A DNA stretch of 64,000 bases from Calycina herbarum (Eukaryota > Ascomycota > Leotiomycetes > Helotiales > Pezizellaceae). Positions 55,397 through 64,000 of this stretch are shown piece by piece (within the stretch, counting starts at the first letter, position 1; the number at the start of each line of letters is the position of its first letter). The stretch spans positions 62,001 to 126,000 of the forward strand of contig LLEY01000166.1 of assembly GCA_001414485.1 (NCBI GenBank), in the 5' to 3' direction. A program made the translations under genes and the position numbers. Below the pieces are notes generated by a model that saw only the letters and a program-made list of their open reading frames with translations, had not been told where the DNA came from and did no database searches.

Positions 55397-57182
55397 ATAG
55401 GAAATGTATATTTTTGGGAGATTCTGGTTTGTTGTCTCTTTGGTATCTCTTGTGATCTAAAGTGCCAGCGAAATTGACGTAGTGAAGGAGTAGATTTTTG
55501 TTTGGGGGGTGGGGAGATCATGAAGGACTTTAGGAAGAACAAATCTCTGCCCACTGCCTTCTTTCGTAAAGCTCTTTTCTGGGACTGCCCTCAGCAGCGT
55601 GATTTAGTTTCTCTCTCAATACTGACGACCTTAAGCAAAGTTGTTTTATCACTGTGAGAATGGAATTCTTAATAGTGATGCTATACTTTATGGTTCCTTT
55701 TTTAGAAGTAGAGCCGCCTAAGGAGGCTAGAGTATGTATCAACAAGGCTTGGAGTTGGAGTGAGAGATAATAAAGCTCTGGTTAGATGACAATGGATGTT
55801 GAGAAACCCAAGGGAGCAGAGTGAAAAATGTGTTCAATAGAAGAAAGCAGTGTTCACCAACCAATTGACAATTATTCAATGCTTGAGTAGTTGAGTGGTT
55901 TGTTCTCACGCTGCAAGGCAGGGTTTCAGGTTGTGAATTGATAGATATAAAAAAATTTAAAAAATACACAACAACCAGCCTCCATATAAAAGAAAGGGAA
56001 GAAAATCATCAAACTTACAAATTCCTATCAACAGGTGAGAAGCTCTGAACAAGGTTTTACTATCAAGGTGAATCTTATACTGTGAGTTTTTAGAAGTTTC
56101 TCAATTCTTCCTTTTGAACAAGGTTTCCTAAGCCTAAGCTTGACCCTCTAAACCTCTTCATTGATTTCTTTGATTTTTCAAAGTCGGGAAAATTTGCGGC
56201 ATAGTATCTAGAGGCAAGTATGGGCTTTATGATGATTTTGTTAGTTTTGCGGTTTTGGCGAGTGGACTAGAGAGGTAGATGCTAGTTTTTGTGTTAGTTG
56301 GGGGGATGTGTTAGTTGGGGGGATGTGTTATTTGTTGTTATGCTGTTTTGTGGGGTTGGGGGTGAGGTGGTTTGGGAATTCACTGCTTTTTAAGGGCTTT
56401 TGCATATAGTTGCTGCTGAAGGCTGTGGAGTTATACAGAAGGTACGAAGCTCGCTTCACTCCACTGCCTAGGTATTGGTCTAGATTCAAATAAGGCGAAA
56501 GTGAATGCATTTCTCTTATTACTTCATAGTCTTCTCTACCTAAACATTATTCAAAGATTACTTGAGGTGAGAGCTGATATATATCATTTCCCTTGTCTTA
56601 TTAGCTTATCTTCGTCTTGCCACATCAACTTGTTTCTTGTCAATTTGGTTAAGCGAGACAATTTGTCTTTCTCTTAGTACAATGTTTATGACCTAGTTTT
56701 GTTCACTGTATTGTTCTAAACTATGAGCCTTTAAAAAATGAAATATAATAGTAATAAATCTATTTTAGTACTCTGTTGAGATTCTTCTGAATGTTTTAAT
56801 GATAAGGAATGAGAATTTGAGTGAAGCTGTGTATCGGAGGAAATCTATAGGTGAATTTTAAGAGAGATTTGTTCTTTTTCTACAACAGGTTCACTTAGGT
56901 TAAGTGAATAGGTTTTCTTCCTTGAATTAGAAGACATTCAGTGAATAGGTAAAAGAGCGGGCAAAGCCTCATTTCATGGCCTGTTCCTTCAAGTATTAAA
57001 CATAGCATACCCAACCTTGTGTCGTTGCACCAACATCAACACACCACGCAAATCATTCCATATCACGACTTCTCGACAAACAACCAAAAGCACTTGGAAA
57101 AACAATATGTGCTCCTCTCCATTTAAATCTCTCCAATTTGTCTAAACTTTCAAAGATCACCAGGAAGGACAAGGTCACCACT
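55397..57182. other. AT-rich intergenic region
   Basis: About 1.8 kb without a supportable gene. A 17-bp tandem duplication GTGTTAGTTGGGGGGAT lies at 56291-56324. The 3' end (from about 57000) should be the leader of the first 2EXR gene. Confidence 0.55.
56291..56324. repeat. 17-bp tandem repeat, 2 copies
   Basis: Two perfect copies of GTGTTAGTTGGGGGGAT followed by a partial GTGTTA. Confidence 0.85.
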
Positions 57183-58262
57183 ATGGCAATCATTACACCA
57201 GCCAACAGAGACTCTCCAACTACAACCATCTCATCTTCTCATTTGATATCTCCCTTTGGAGGAGAGCATAATGACGACCAGGGCACTATCGAAACTACCA
57301 TTCCGACAACTTTTACCTGCTTCTCTCAGCTCCCACTTGAACTGCGTCGCCAGATCTGGGGCGAATTTGCCTGTTGCGACCCGGAAATAGTCAACCTCTT
57401 CACAAAATGGGTATACTATCTGGACTCTACCACCGGAACTTATACCTTCTGGAACATTTACAGAGAGTCTCCTCCTCCACCTGCCGAGGCAAAAAGATTC
57501 TTCTGTTATCAAACCCACTCCAACGCCCACAGACCACCTACAATTATTCAAGTATCTAGCGAAGCCCGTGCTGTTGGCTTTGAATTTTACGTCACAGAAA
57601 GGACAAGCAAAAGCTTCTTGGGATGTTTCAACGTACCAGTTGACCAATCGGAGTTACCAACTTATTATAATCGCCCCATCTGGGTGAACTGGACCACTGA
57701 TACACTCATCGCAGAAGCTCCAGAAACAACAAACTGGGTTGAACGTGCACCACTGGGTTACCCAAAGGAAATTATGACGACAGTGACAGGGCACTTGTCA
57801 AAAGTGCTCGGAGAAGTTCCTAAAGGAAAAGCTCGAGTAGCCTTTCACTCGGTTTTCCGTGAATCTCTTGAGCCCTCCCTCGTGGTGGATGAACTCATAC
57901 TCTACGCTCGTCTAGCCCCGATTTATTGGGACTCTACGTATGGGTTCGAAACAATACCCTTCGAGGATGCTTCTCCTAAGGATGAGTTCGCAGAGGCGGC
58001 TATAGACCCAAATGGAAATGGTGAAAGTGGCATCCTCAGATGGTGGATAGAACTGTGTGAGAAATTTTCGCATCTCATGTTCAAGTTGATGCTGTGGAAG
58101 GATTCTATGGAAGATAATCGCACCACTGGTCGATGGTACGTCAGTGTGTCTGAGGCAGGGAGCAGCGTTTATGGAGGAAAATGCACCGAACCGCCTCAAG
58201 AGTCGTCCGAAGAAAGCACAGTTGTTGTGGGTGTTGGTTCGACTTGGTGGTCGATAGCTTGA
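57183..58262 (+). CDS. 2EXR-domain protein, copy 1
   Basis: 359 aa from ATG 57183 (CACTATGGCA). The frame is open upstream but without another ATG. After an unstructured Ser/Thr-rich N-terminus comes the 2EXR signature: FTCFSQLPLELRRQIWGEFA near residues 42-61, then PPTIIQVSSEARAVGFEFY. This domain is common and expanded in filamentous ascomycetes, and its molecular role is unknown. Central SKVLGEVPKGKARVAFHS and VDELILYARL align with the downstream copy. The C-terminal extension is Gly/Ser/Glu-rich. There is no signal peptide or membrane segment. Confidence 0.82.
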   Translation: MAIITPANRDSPTTTISSSHLISPFGGEHNDDQGTIETTIPTTFTCFSQLPLELRRQIWGEFACCDPEIVNLFTKWVYYLDSTTGTYTFWNIYRESPPPPAEAKRFFCYQTHSNAHRPPTIIQVSSEARAVGFEFYVTERTSKSFLGCFNVPVDQSELPTYYNRPIWVNWTTDTLIAEAPETTNWVERAPLGYPKEIMTTVTGHLSKVLGEVPKGKARVAFHSVFRESLEPSLVVDELILYARLAPIYWDSTYGFETIPFEDASPKDEFAEAAIDPNGNGESGILRWWIELCEKFSHLMFKLMLWKDSMEDNRTTGRWYVSVSEAGSSVYGGKCTEPPQESSEESTVVVGVGSTWWSIA

Positions 58263-59580
58263 TGCAAAAAGAGTGTATATTCTTATAACTTATCGTTGAT
58301 GCATACCGAGTACAGGAGTACTCGGTGTTGTTTATATACCTGCCCTCCTCGTTAAGCGAGAGGGGCACGGCACGTGGAAGTGCTACAAAGCACGTGGAAG
58401 TGCTACAAAGCACGTGGAAGTGCTAACCACTTATATATACCGACAGTGGGTGATACAGAGAATTAAATTGGGAGGATCGATACTGGAGTCTGGTATACCG
58501 TTAAGTGGTATGGTAGTATGGGTGAAGATTATGTGAAGGGAGACTGAGGAACTAGTTACTTGATTTCTTGAGGGAGGAAAGCATTATTCATCAGACGTTT
58601 TCCCATTGAATTATGTACGGAAATCAAACAAATAAGCCCTTATTCCTTTGCGCTCAATGATTCCAGGTGAGTTTGTGAGGTTTCTAGTGTTCTATCGAGT
58701 TAAAGTGTGTGTTTTTGAGTGGAGCTGTTGGCACATCTCATTCACTCATGACACTATGAATGACTATAGACCACACCTTCGCGGCGCTAAAAATAACCTT
58801 AATCACCCCTGCCCGGCTAGTCTTAAGCTAGTATCGCACTAGTATTTCTCAAACCGCTGCTTTTACACCGTCCAACTTCGACAAAGTCACTTCAAGATTT
58901 TTGTTAGCAATACCACCAAAAACCCACCGCCTTGGAAATCCTCGAAAGTATTAAATTAAGGTTGCCCCGAGTCATATGGCGGGAAACAATTTATTTTCAA
59001 ATTAGAGGTTGAAGGCGCAAAGTTATTAAGAATGCGCCTCGGCGCCATAAAAGCGGCTCTTGAATTATTTTTGCGATATGCAACGAAACGGAAGTACAGC
59101 GGGACTTAGCGGAAGCTAGCGGGTAGATGGGCACTAGTGTGGATTTGGGTCAGGTTTAGGGCTTGCAAGGCGCATGTGGCACTTCAGTGAAGTGATTGAT
59201 GTTGATGGTGAGCTCGCTTAATGATTCTGGGGTTTCGATGCAAGTAAATACTTCACTTGATTTTTAAAGGTTAAACCCATGGGACAAGCCCCACTTATCA
59301 AATGCACCGTAACCATAAAGTCAACAAATCAACCTACCACCTCCACAGCACAAACTCTCAAAATACAACCAAGGGCATTCCAAAGATTGCCTCGAACTCA
59401 TCTCTCTCGACTTCCTACTCTCCGGAAAAAGTGCAGCTTCTGGTGCTGGTAAGTATCTCATTTCCATTCCCACAACACTGGCAGATATTCTGACACCCTT
59501 TGTACAGCTTTAGTTCAGCAACCTTCACCTTCATCTGCTCCAGTTCTGCAAAATACTCTTTGCAAAAACGCCACCTCACG
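58263..59580. other. Spacer between the two 2EXR genes
   Basis: About 1.3 kb with a 20-bp tandem repeat at 58371-58425 and no supportable ORF. GTAAGT at about 59452 followed by TACAG near 59507 could be a 5'-leader intron of the second 2EXR gene. Confidence 0.5.
58371..58425. repeat. 20-bp tandem repeat, 2.75 copies
   Basis: The unit CACGTGGAAGTGCTACAAAG occurs perfectly at 58371-58390 and 58391-58410, with a 15-base partial copy at 58411-58425. Each unit starts with the palindrome CACGTG. Confidence 0.9.
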
Positions 59581-60396
59581 ATGGCATCCAATGCTTCACC
59601 TGGCCATGATTATCCTGCCACGAGCCCCTCACCTTCACTACTTGCCGAAGAGCATAACACTACCACTCTGACGACATTTGAGTGCTTCCCGAAGCTCCCC
59701 CTTGAGTTGCGTCTCGAAATATGGGGATTCTTTGCCTGTTGCAACCCAGAAATGATCGTGGTCTACCCAAAATACGTCGGCAGTATCGGTCCAAGAAAAG
59801 AAAGAATCCTCTTTTACTACAACAGGGTTTCCGAAGCCCCACAACCACCATCGATCCTCCACGTCTCAAGCGAAGCTCGTGCTGTTGGCTTCGAGTTTTA
59901 TCGCCCTGAAAAGACAAGTGAAACCATTATGGGATTCAATGTGCCAAAAAGTGGGCGTGGACTACACTGCATCTGGGTAAACTGGACTGTTGATACCCTA
60001 CTTATAGGATTGGTATACGAGGGGGATCCCAGAACGACGACTAACTTCATAGTAGAGCACGTGTCAAAGGTGATCGAAACGCTCCCTAAAGGAAAAGTTC
60101 AGGTTGCCTTTCAGTATTCCCATTCTAAATATCTCCAAAACCTTGTGGACCACGTCGATGAAATCATTATCTACGCTGAGGAATGGCCGTGGAATCTTCG
60201 TTGGAAGCGCAGACTCAAGCTTATAAACTTCGATGGAGGTCCATTCGAAGAAAGCAATCGTTGCCGTGTTCCTAGCATGCTTCTTGATGAAACTAAAAAC
60301 TACTTTGATACTCAGTGGGGTAAAGGCGAAACTAACGGCTCAAAAGTGCCAAATATAAAGCTAAGGCTCTTGACGGATGAGAGTTATGGAGAATAA
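59581..60396 (+). CDS. 2EXR-domain protein, copy 2
   Basis: 271 aa from ATG 59581 (TCACGATGGC). It has the same architecture and key blocks as copy 1: FECFPKLPLELRLEIWGFFA followed by CCNPE, PPSILHVSSEARAVGFEFY, WVNWTVDTLL, and SKVIETLPKGKVQVAF. It lacks the long C-terminal Gly/Ser tail. Same strand, 1.3 kb downstream of copy 1, so a tandem duplication is the simplest explanation. Function is unknown. Confidence 0.82.
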   Translation: MASNASPGHDYPATSPSPSLLAEEHNTTTLTTFECFPKLPLELRLEIWGFFACCNPEMIVVYPKYVGSIGPRKERILFYYNRVSEAPQPPSILHVSSEARAVGFEFYRPEKTSETIMGFNVPKSGRGLHCIWVNWTVDTLLIGLVYEGDPRTTTNFIVEHVSKVIETLPKGKVQVAFQYSHSKYLQNLVDHVDEIIIYAEEWPWNLRWKRRLKLINFDGGPFEESNRCRVPSMLLDETKNYFDTQWGKGETNGSKVPNIKLRLLTDESYGE

Positions 60397-60652
60397 CGTA
60401 GGGGGCACAGGTCAACAGAGCAAGTTATTTTTCCAAGGGGAAGGAAATATCAGTTGAGTGAGATTACGGCATGGGTACCTAGTGAACCTCCAAAAATGGG
60501 GGTAAGTCAGATACTCTGAGCACAAATAGGGTCTCAGGAAAAACACAGTTCATCGCAAAGGCTATTGTGATGGAGTGGTACTAGAAAAGCAAAAAGTACT
60601 TCGTTGATATTTCACTCTGAATGTGCATTAATTTCGCTAGTCAGCAAGAGAC

Positions 60653-62376
60653 TCAAGCATCATCCCCCTCAGCACCGTCCCCCCTTTCTTCCCCGCCCCG
60701 CTTTCTCAAATTCTCGAGACCATACAATAAGTTCTTTAACTTTGCACTGCTATGTTTCCCATCCTTCAGCGCCTCTGCTCTATTCGGAAGCTCGTCTCCT
60801 AGAGCGATAATCCCATCAGAGAGGATCAAATGTTGAAGAGGGTTGATAAATTGGTCATCTTTCTCTCTGGGTTCAGCGGTGGTACCAGCCTTGTTGATAT
60901 TGTCAATTGAGACTATGACCGAGCTTGGGGTATCGCTTTTGGCTGATGGTGAGATTACTACAGAAAGAGGGTTGCCAACTAGAGGGAGTGTTTGAACGTG
61001 TGAGAGCTCGTGGCCTGGATCTGGGAGGGAGAAAACGAATAGTGCTGGTATACTATTTTTTGTTAGTTAAGAGAACGTGGGCCTTGGAATATAACATACG
61101 CTTCACAGGTGAAAATGATGATATCTTTAGATGATTGCCTGGTGTGATAAATGCCCGACACGGTTGTTTTTCTCTCTTTCAAATCAAAATCCTTCAACCC
61201 ATCTTTGATATGAAGTAGAGGCTCGGCCTGACCCAGCAAATTCCCCTTTACCCAGTCAAACACAAATACCTCAGCCTCTCCCCCGCCAGAGATGAGGATT
61301 TCTGGACGAGTTTCGGGGATGCAAAGTCGACTGACGAATTCTTTATGTCCGAAGCAGAATTCTTCAATGATATGGGCATATGGAATACCTCGATTGACAC
61401 GGATATGCTCATCTCTATCTGCAGTAACAATATAGTCTCGACCATTTGAAGTTGCGAGTTTGAGTTCCGTCAGCAACGAAACGTGACCCAATAAAAGTGT
61501 GTGCTCGAAATCAGGACCGGTCTTCTCAGGCGCCAAATTGGTTTGTCGTTTTTGATTTTCAAGTGCTATACGGTTTCGTTGGGAATGAATCGTCAGTTCA
61601 TTAGCTGATGGCTTGAAAGTGCGTTCCGGCAGTGAAGATGATTCTCTCGATGTTTGTTCTGGTGTAGCTTGAGGTTTGGGTGTTGCTGATGGGATGAGAG
61701 GGAGAGAATAGACATCTCCAAACTTATCAGCGCTAATTATTGTGGTGGAGTCTGAGCTGATTGCTACTGCCGATGGTCGTTTTGGCATGACTCTATTAAA
61801 TCATTAAATTCTGTTTATTTCAACATGATTTTGAGGCATTTACCGTTGGCTGAGATGATTGAGAATCGCTTTGCCATCTTTCGTAATGACTTCGAATACC
61901 CGGATACATTTGTCTTCTCCTGTAATTGCGACTACATATTGGGCATTCTTGGCGACAGCAAGAGCAATGACTGATGGAGGTTCTAGACCAGTTGCGATTG
62001 AATCGGTCCTGTGGTTCTGTTTTTGCTTCTTTTGCTGCTTCTTTCCTCCATTCTCATTGACGACTTTGTTTTCAACTTTTGGTTCTGGCTTCTCCTCCAC
62101 CTTTTCTTCGGTTTTCTTTTCGTCCTCGGTCTCAATTTTCCTTCGCTTTGCTGGGGGCGCAGAAGCATCAACTTCGTCCACGACTAGGGGCGATTCTTTG
62201 ACCTCTTGCTTCTTACTAGATTCCCCGCCATTTGGCTTTCCTTTCGCGGGGGTTTGTGTCAACGGACAGCTCCATGACGAAATATATTCCCCATTGCTGA
62301 GGTTGAATAGGTCGATGCTGGAATCTCTTGCCGCAACAAGAAACTCTCCACACTTTTCTAAACACTGGTAAGGCAT
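60653..62376 (-). CDS. TRM82: tRNA (guanine-N7)-methyltransferase non-catalytic WD subunit Trm82
   Basis: Trm82 is the WD-repeat partner that stabilises Trm8 for m7G46 formation in tRNA. Exons 62376-61844, 61792-61100 and 61052-60653 (introns 51 and 47 nt) give 541 aa. The start MPYQCLEKCGEFLVAA matches the family N-terminus, although residues before Pro are often MxLPYQ. A short upstream exon from ATG 62476 is possible. A Lys/Glu-rich insertion (EDEKKTEEKVEEKPEPKVEN) interrupts the first blades. Splicing yields HLSQRVMPKRPSAVAISSDS and ADKFGDVYSLPL, typical of Trm82. Later motifs are LLGHVSLLTELKLA, IVTADRDEHIRV, CFGHKEFVSRLCIP and SGGGEAEVFVFDW. The C-terminus is Gly/Glu/Asp-rich. Confidence 0.92.
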
Positions 62377-62664
62377 CCTTGGAAGAAATAAAAGAGTGAG
62401 TTTTAATGTAGGTTGAGACTTGTTCGGTCCTAGGATGATTGAAGACTGCCCTCGAAGAAAATGCAAATTTGAGCCATATCACGTGGTGATAGCGATAAGA
62501 GAGCTAAAGATCACGTGATTTATTTTTGCCCACAACGCAACTTCGATTTCTCAAAAACGAATTGATCGATCATCAACAATTTCCAACGTCAACTCGGCCA
62601 CCCCTCAACCCTTTCAATCTATTAAATCTGACCCTTAAACATCCTACCTTCAAATTAAGAAGAT
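62377..62664. promoter_or_regulatory. Bidirectional promoter TRM82 / RPP0 with two CACGTG sites
   Basis: 288 bp between the two start codons. Palindromic CACGTG cores lie at 62480-62485 (context ATCACGTGGTGAT) and 62512-62517 (context GATCACGTGATT), 32 bp apart. CACGTG is the bHLH (Cbf1-type) recognition core. Both sites sit between a tRNA-modification gene and a ribosomal-protein gene. Confidence 0.6.
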
Positions 62665-63719
62665 ATGGGGGGCAGATCCGCAAACAAGTCCGGCTACTTT
62701 GAGAAGCTCAAGGGACTCCTCGAGGAGTACAAGAGCATCTTCATCGTCACAGTCGACAATGTCTCCTCGCAGCAGATGCACGAGATCAGACACGCCCTCC
62801 GTGGAGAGGGTGTTGTCTTGATGGGAAAGAATACCATGGTATGTGCGATGCGAGGACTGGTTCCAATTCCGGCTGCCGTCGCGATTGCGATTGAGATCTC
62901 ACCTGGCGCAAATTCCACGACCCAAAAGCTAACCCTCATTCTCCCCAGGTTCGTCGTGCCATCAAGGGCTTCGTCGCCGATTCCCCCGAGTACGAGCGTC
63001 TCCTTCCTTTCGTCAAGGGTAACATCGGGTTCGTCTTCACCAACGCCGACCTCAAGACCATCCGCGATGTTATCATGGCCAACAAGGTCGCTGCTCCTGC
63101 CAGAGCTGGTGCCGTTGCCCCTGCCGATGTCTTCATACCAGCCGGTAACACTGGTATGGAACCCGGAAAGACCTCCTTCTTCCAGGCCCTCGGTGTCCCA
63201 ACCAAGATTGCTCGTGGTACCATTGAAATCACTGCCGAGTTGAAGCTTGTCGAGGCTGGAAACAAGGTCGGAGCCTCCGAGGCTACCTTGCTTAACATGA
63301 TGAGCATTTCTCCCTTCACCTACGGTATGGGTATCTCTCAAATCTACGATGACGGAAACACTTTCCCACCACACGTTCTCGACATTGAAGAGTCCCAACT
63401 TCTCAAGTCTTTCTCCACCGCAATCACCACCATTGCTGCCATCTCCTTGGCTACCAACTTCCCAACCCTTCCATCTGTTATCCACTCTGTTGTCAACAGC
63501 TACAAGAAGGTTCTGGCTGTTGCCATCGCCACTGAGTACGAGTGGGATGAGATCAAGGAATTGAAGGACCGTATTGCCAACCCAGAGGCTTACGCTTCAG
63601 CTGGCCCAGCTGTTACCGCCGACGCCCCAGCTGCCGCCGCTGAGAAGGAAGAGGAGAAGAAGGCCGATTCCGATGAGGAGGACTCTGACGACGGAGGATT
63701 CGGAGACATGTTCGGTTAA
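62665..63719 (+). CDS. RPP0: 60S acidic ribosomal protein P0
   Basis: P0 is the base of the ribosomal stalk; it binds 25S rRNA and anchors the P1/P2 dimers that recruit elongation factors. Exons 62665-62838 and 62949-63719 (110-nt intron, phase 0, between GKNTM and VRRAIKGF) give 314 aa, compared with 312 in yeast. Conserved blocks are [52 protein letters not shown], and [18 protein letters not shown]. An Ala-rich hinge and the acidic C-terminal peptide ([16 protein letters not shown]) follow. The tail differs slightly from the usual GFGLFD but keeps the acidic-GFG core. Codon use is C-biased at wobble positions, as expected of a highly expressed gene. Confidence 0.96.
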
Positions 63720-64000
63720 ATCGATCTTGATCTTGCATAGATTCATGAAAAATTTGGGTTTTACGACACGAATTATGACATCAATGTAGCTCACAAAGAA
63801 GCACATATCTGCAATCTTGGGCTTCTCATGGAATTGAAGAGTGATATGAAATGCTGAAATTGAAGAAACTTCACCCAGCATTTCCCACTCAAAATAAAAG
63901 GTCAGTCAATAATTTCTTCTCTTATCACATACACCACCCCTCTACGCATTTTATGATGAACAATTCAAAGCTTTTTAACCCTTAATGGAGGTTGCTCCTT
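63720..64000 (+). other. RPP0 3' flank
   Basis: AT-rich sequence after the RPP0 stop, with AATAAAA near 63893 as a possible polyadenylation signal. No gene visible. Confidence 0.4.

Noticed and set aside
62464..62476. ATG 62476 as the TRM82 start
   Set aside because: Its frame hits a stop within 16 codons unless an extra intron with a poor donor is assumed. ATG 62376 begins the conserved PYQCLEK segment directly, so the upstream exon is only noted.
1..64000. tRNA, rRNA, CRISPR, prokaryotic operon or ribosome-binding-site features
   Set aside because: No B-box-like GGTTCGANNCC with a cloverleaf, no rRNA motifs and no spaced direct-repeat arrays were seen. The window is eukaryotic nuclear DNA.

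Overview
This window is nuclear DNA of a filamentous ascomycete. The genes carry short GT-AG introns, mostly 46-66 nt, with CTAAC/CTGAY-like branch points. Gene content is typical of Pezizomycotina: a HET-domain protein, 2EXR proteins, a Zn2Cys6 regulator, a Scs3/FIT protein and Atg11. I infer a Leotiomycete close to Botrytis or Sclerotinia from overall gene flavour; that placement is an inference and no search was run. I see no bacterial, phage, CRISPR, tRNA or rRNA feature.

Layout. At 1-7821 lie the 3' part of BRF1 (RNA polymerase III TFIIIB), a CENP-H-like kinetochore gene on the minus strand, and ATG11 diverging from it. From 7822 to 21004 the window is nearly gene-empty: two long spacers of 7.45 and 4.7 kb surround one orphan 343-aa gene (15273-16304), and they hold inverted repeats, short tandem repeats and a MITE-like element. 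At 21005-23542 is a divergent pair of ER-type membrane-protein genes (EXPERA/EBP-like and Scs3/FIT2). A G1 cyclin with a long uORF-bearing leader follows (CDS 26620-27872). An AT-rich repeat-laden spacer then leads to a seven-exon gene at 31515-32753. I reconstructed this gene by splicing; it encodes a secreted, cysteine-rich protein with a tandem-repeat region and does not appear as one ORF. A HET-domain gene follows.

From 36623 onward the window is a dense housekeeping block: NUP159 and PUP1 (divergent), a Zn2Cys6 factor, YDJ1/MAS5, FCY1 and HEM12 (convergent, stops 76 bp apart), and a conserved-looking 804-aa protein of unknown function. Two tandem 2EXR paralogues come next, then TRM82 and RPP0 (divergent, sharing a 288-bp promoter with two CACGTG sites).

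The main results beyond simple ORF reading are: the secreted repeat/Cys-rich gene; a C-terminal exon of ATG11 hidden behind an apparent stop; a probable GC-AG intron in ATG11; a 31-bp terminal-inverted-repeat element; and a dispersed family of GAGTAA/TTACTC hairpins. Exon coordinates were worked out by hand from frame, splice consensus and family motifs, and no transcript data were available.
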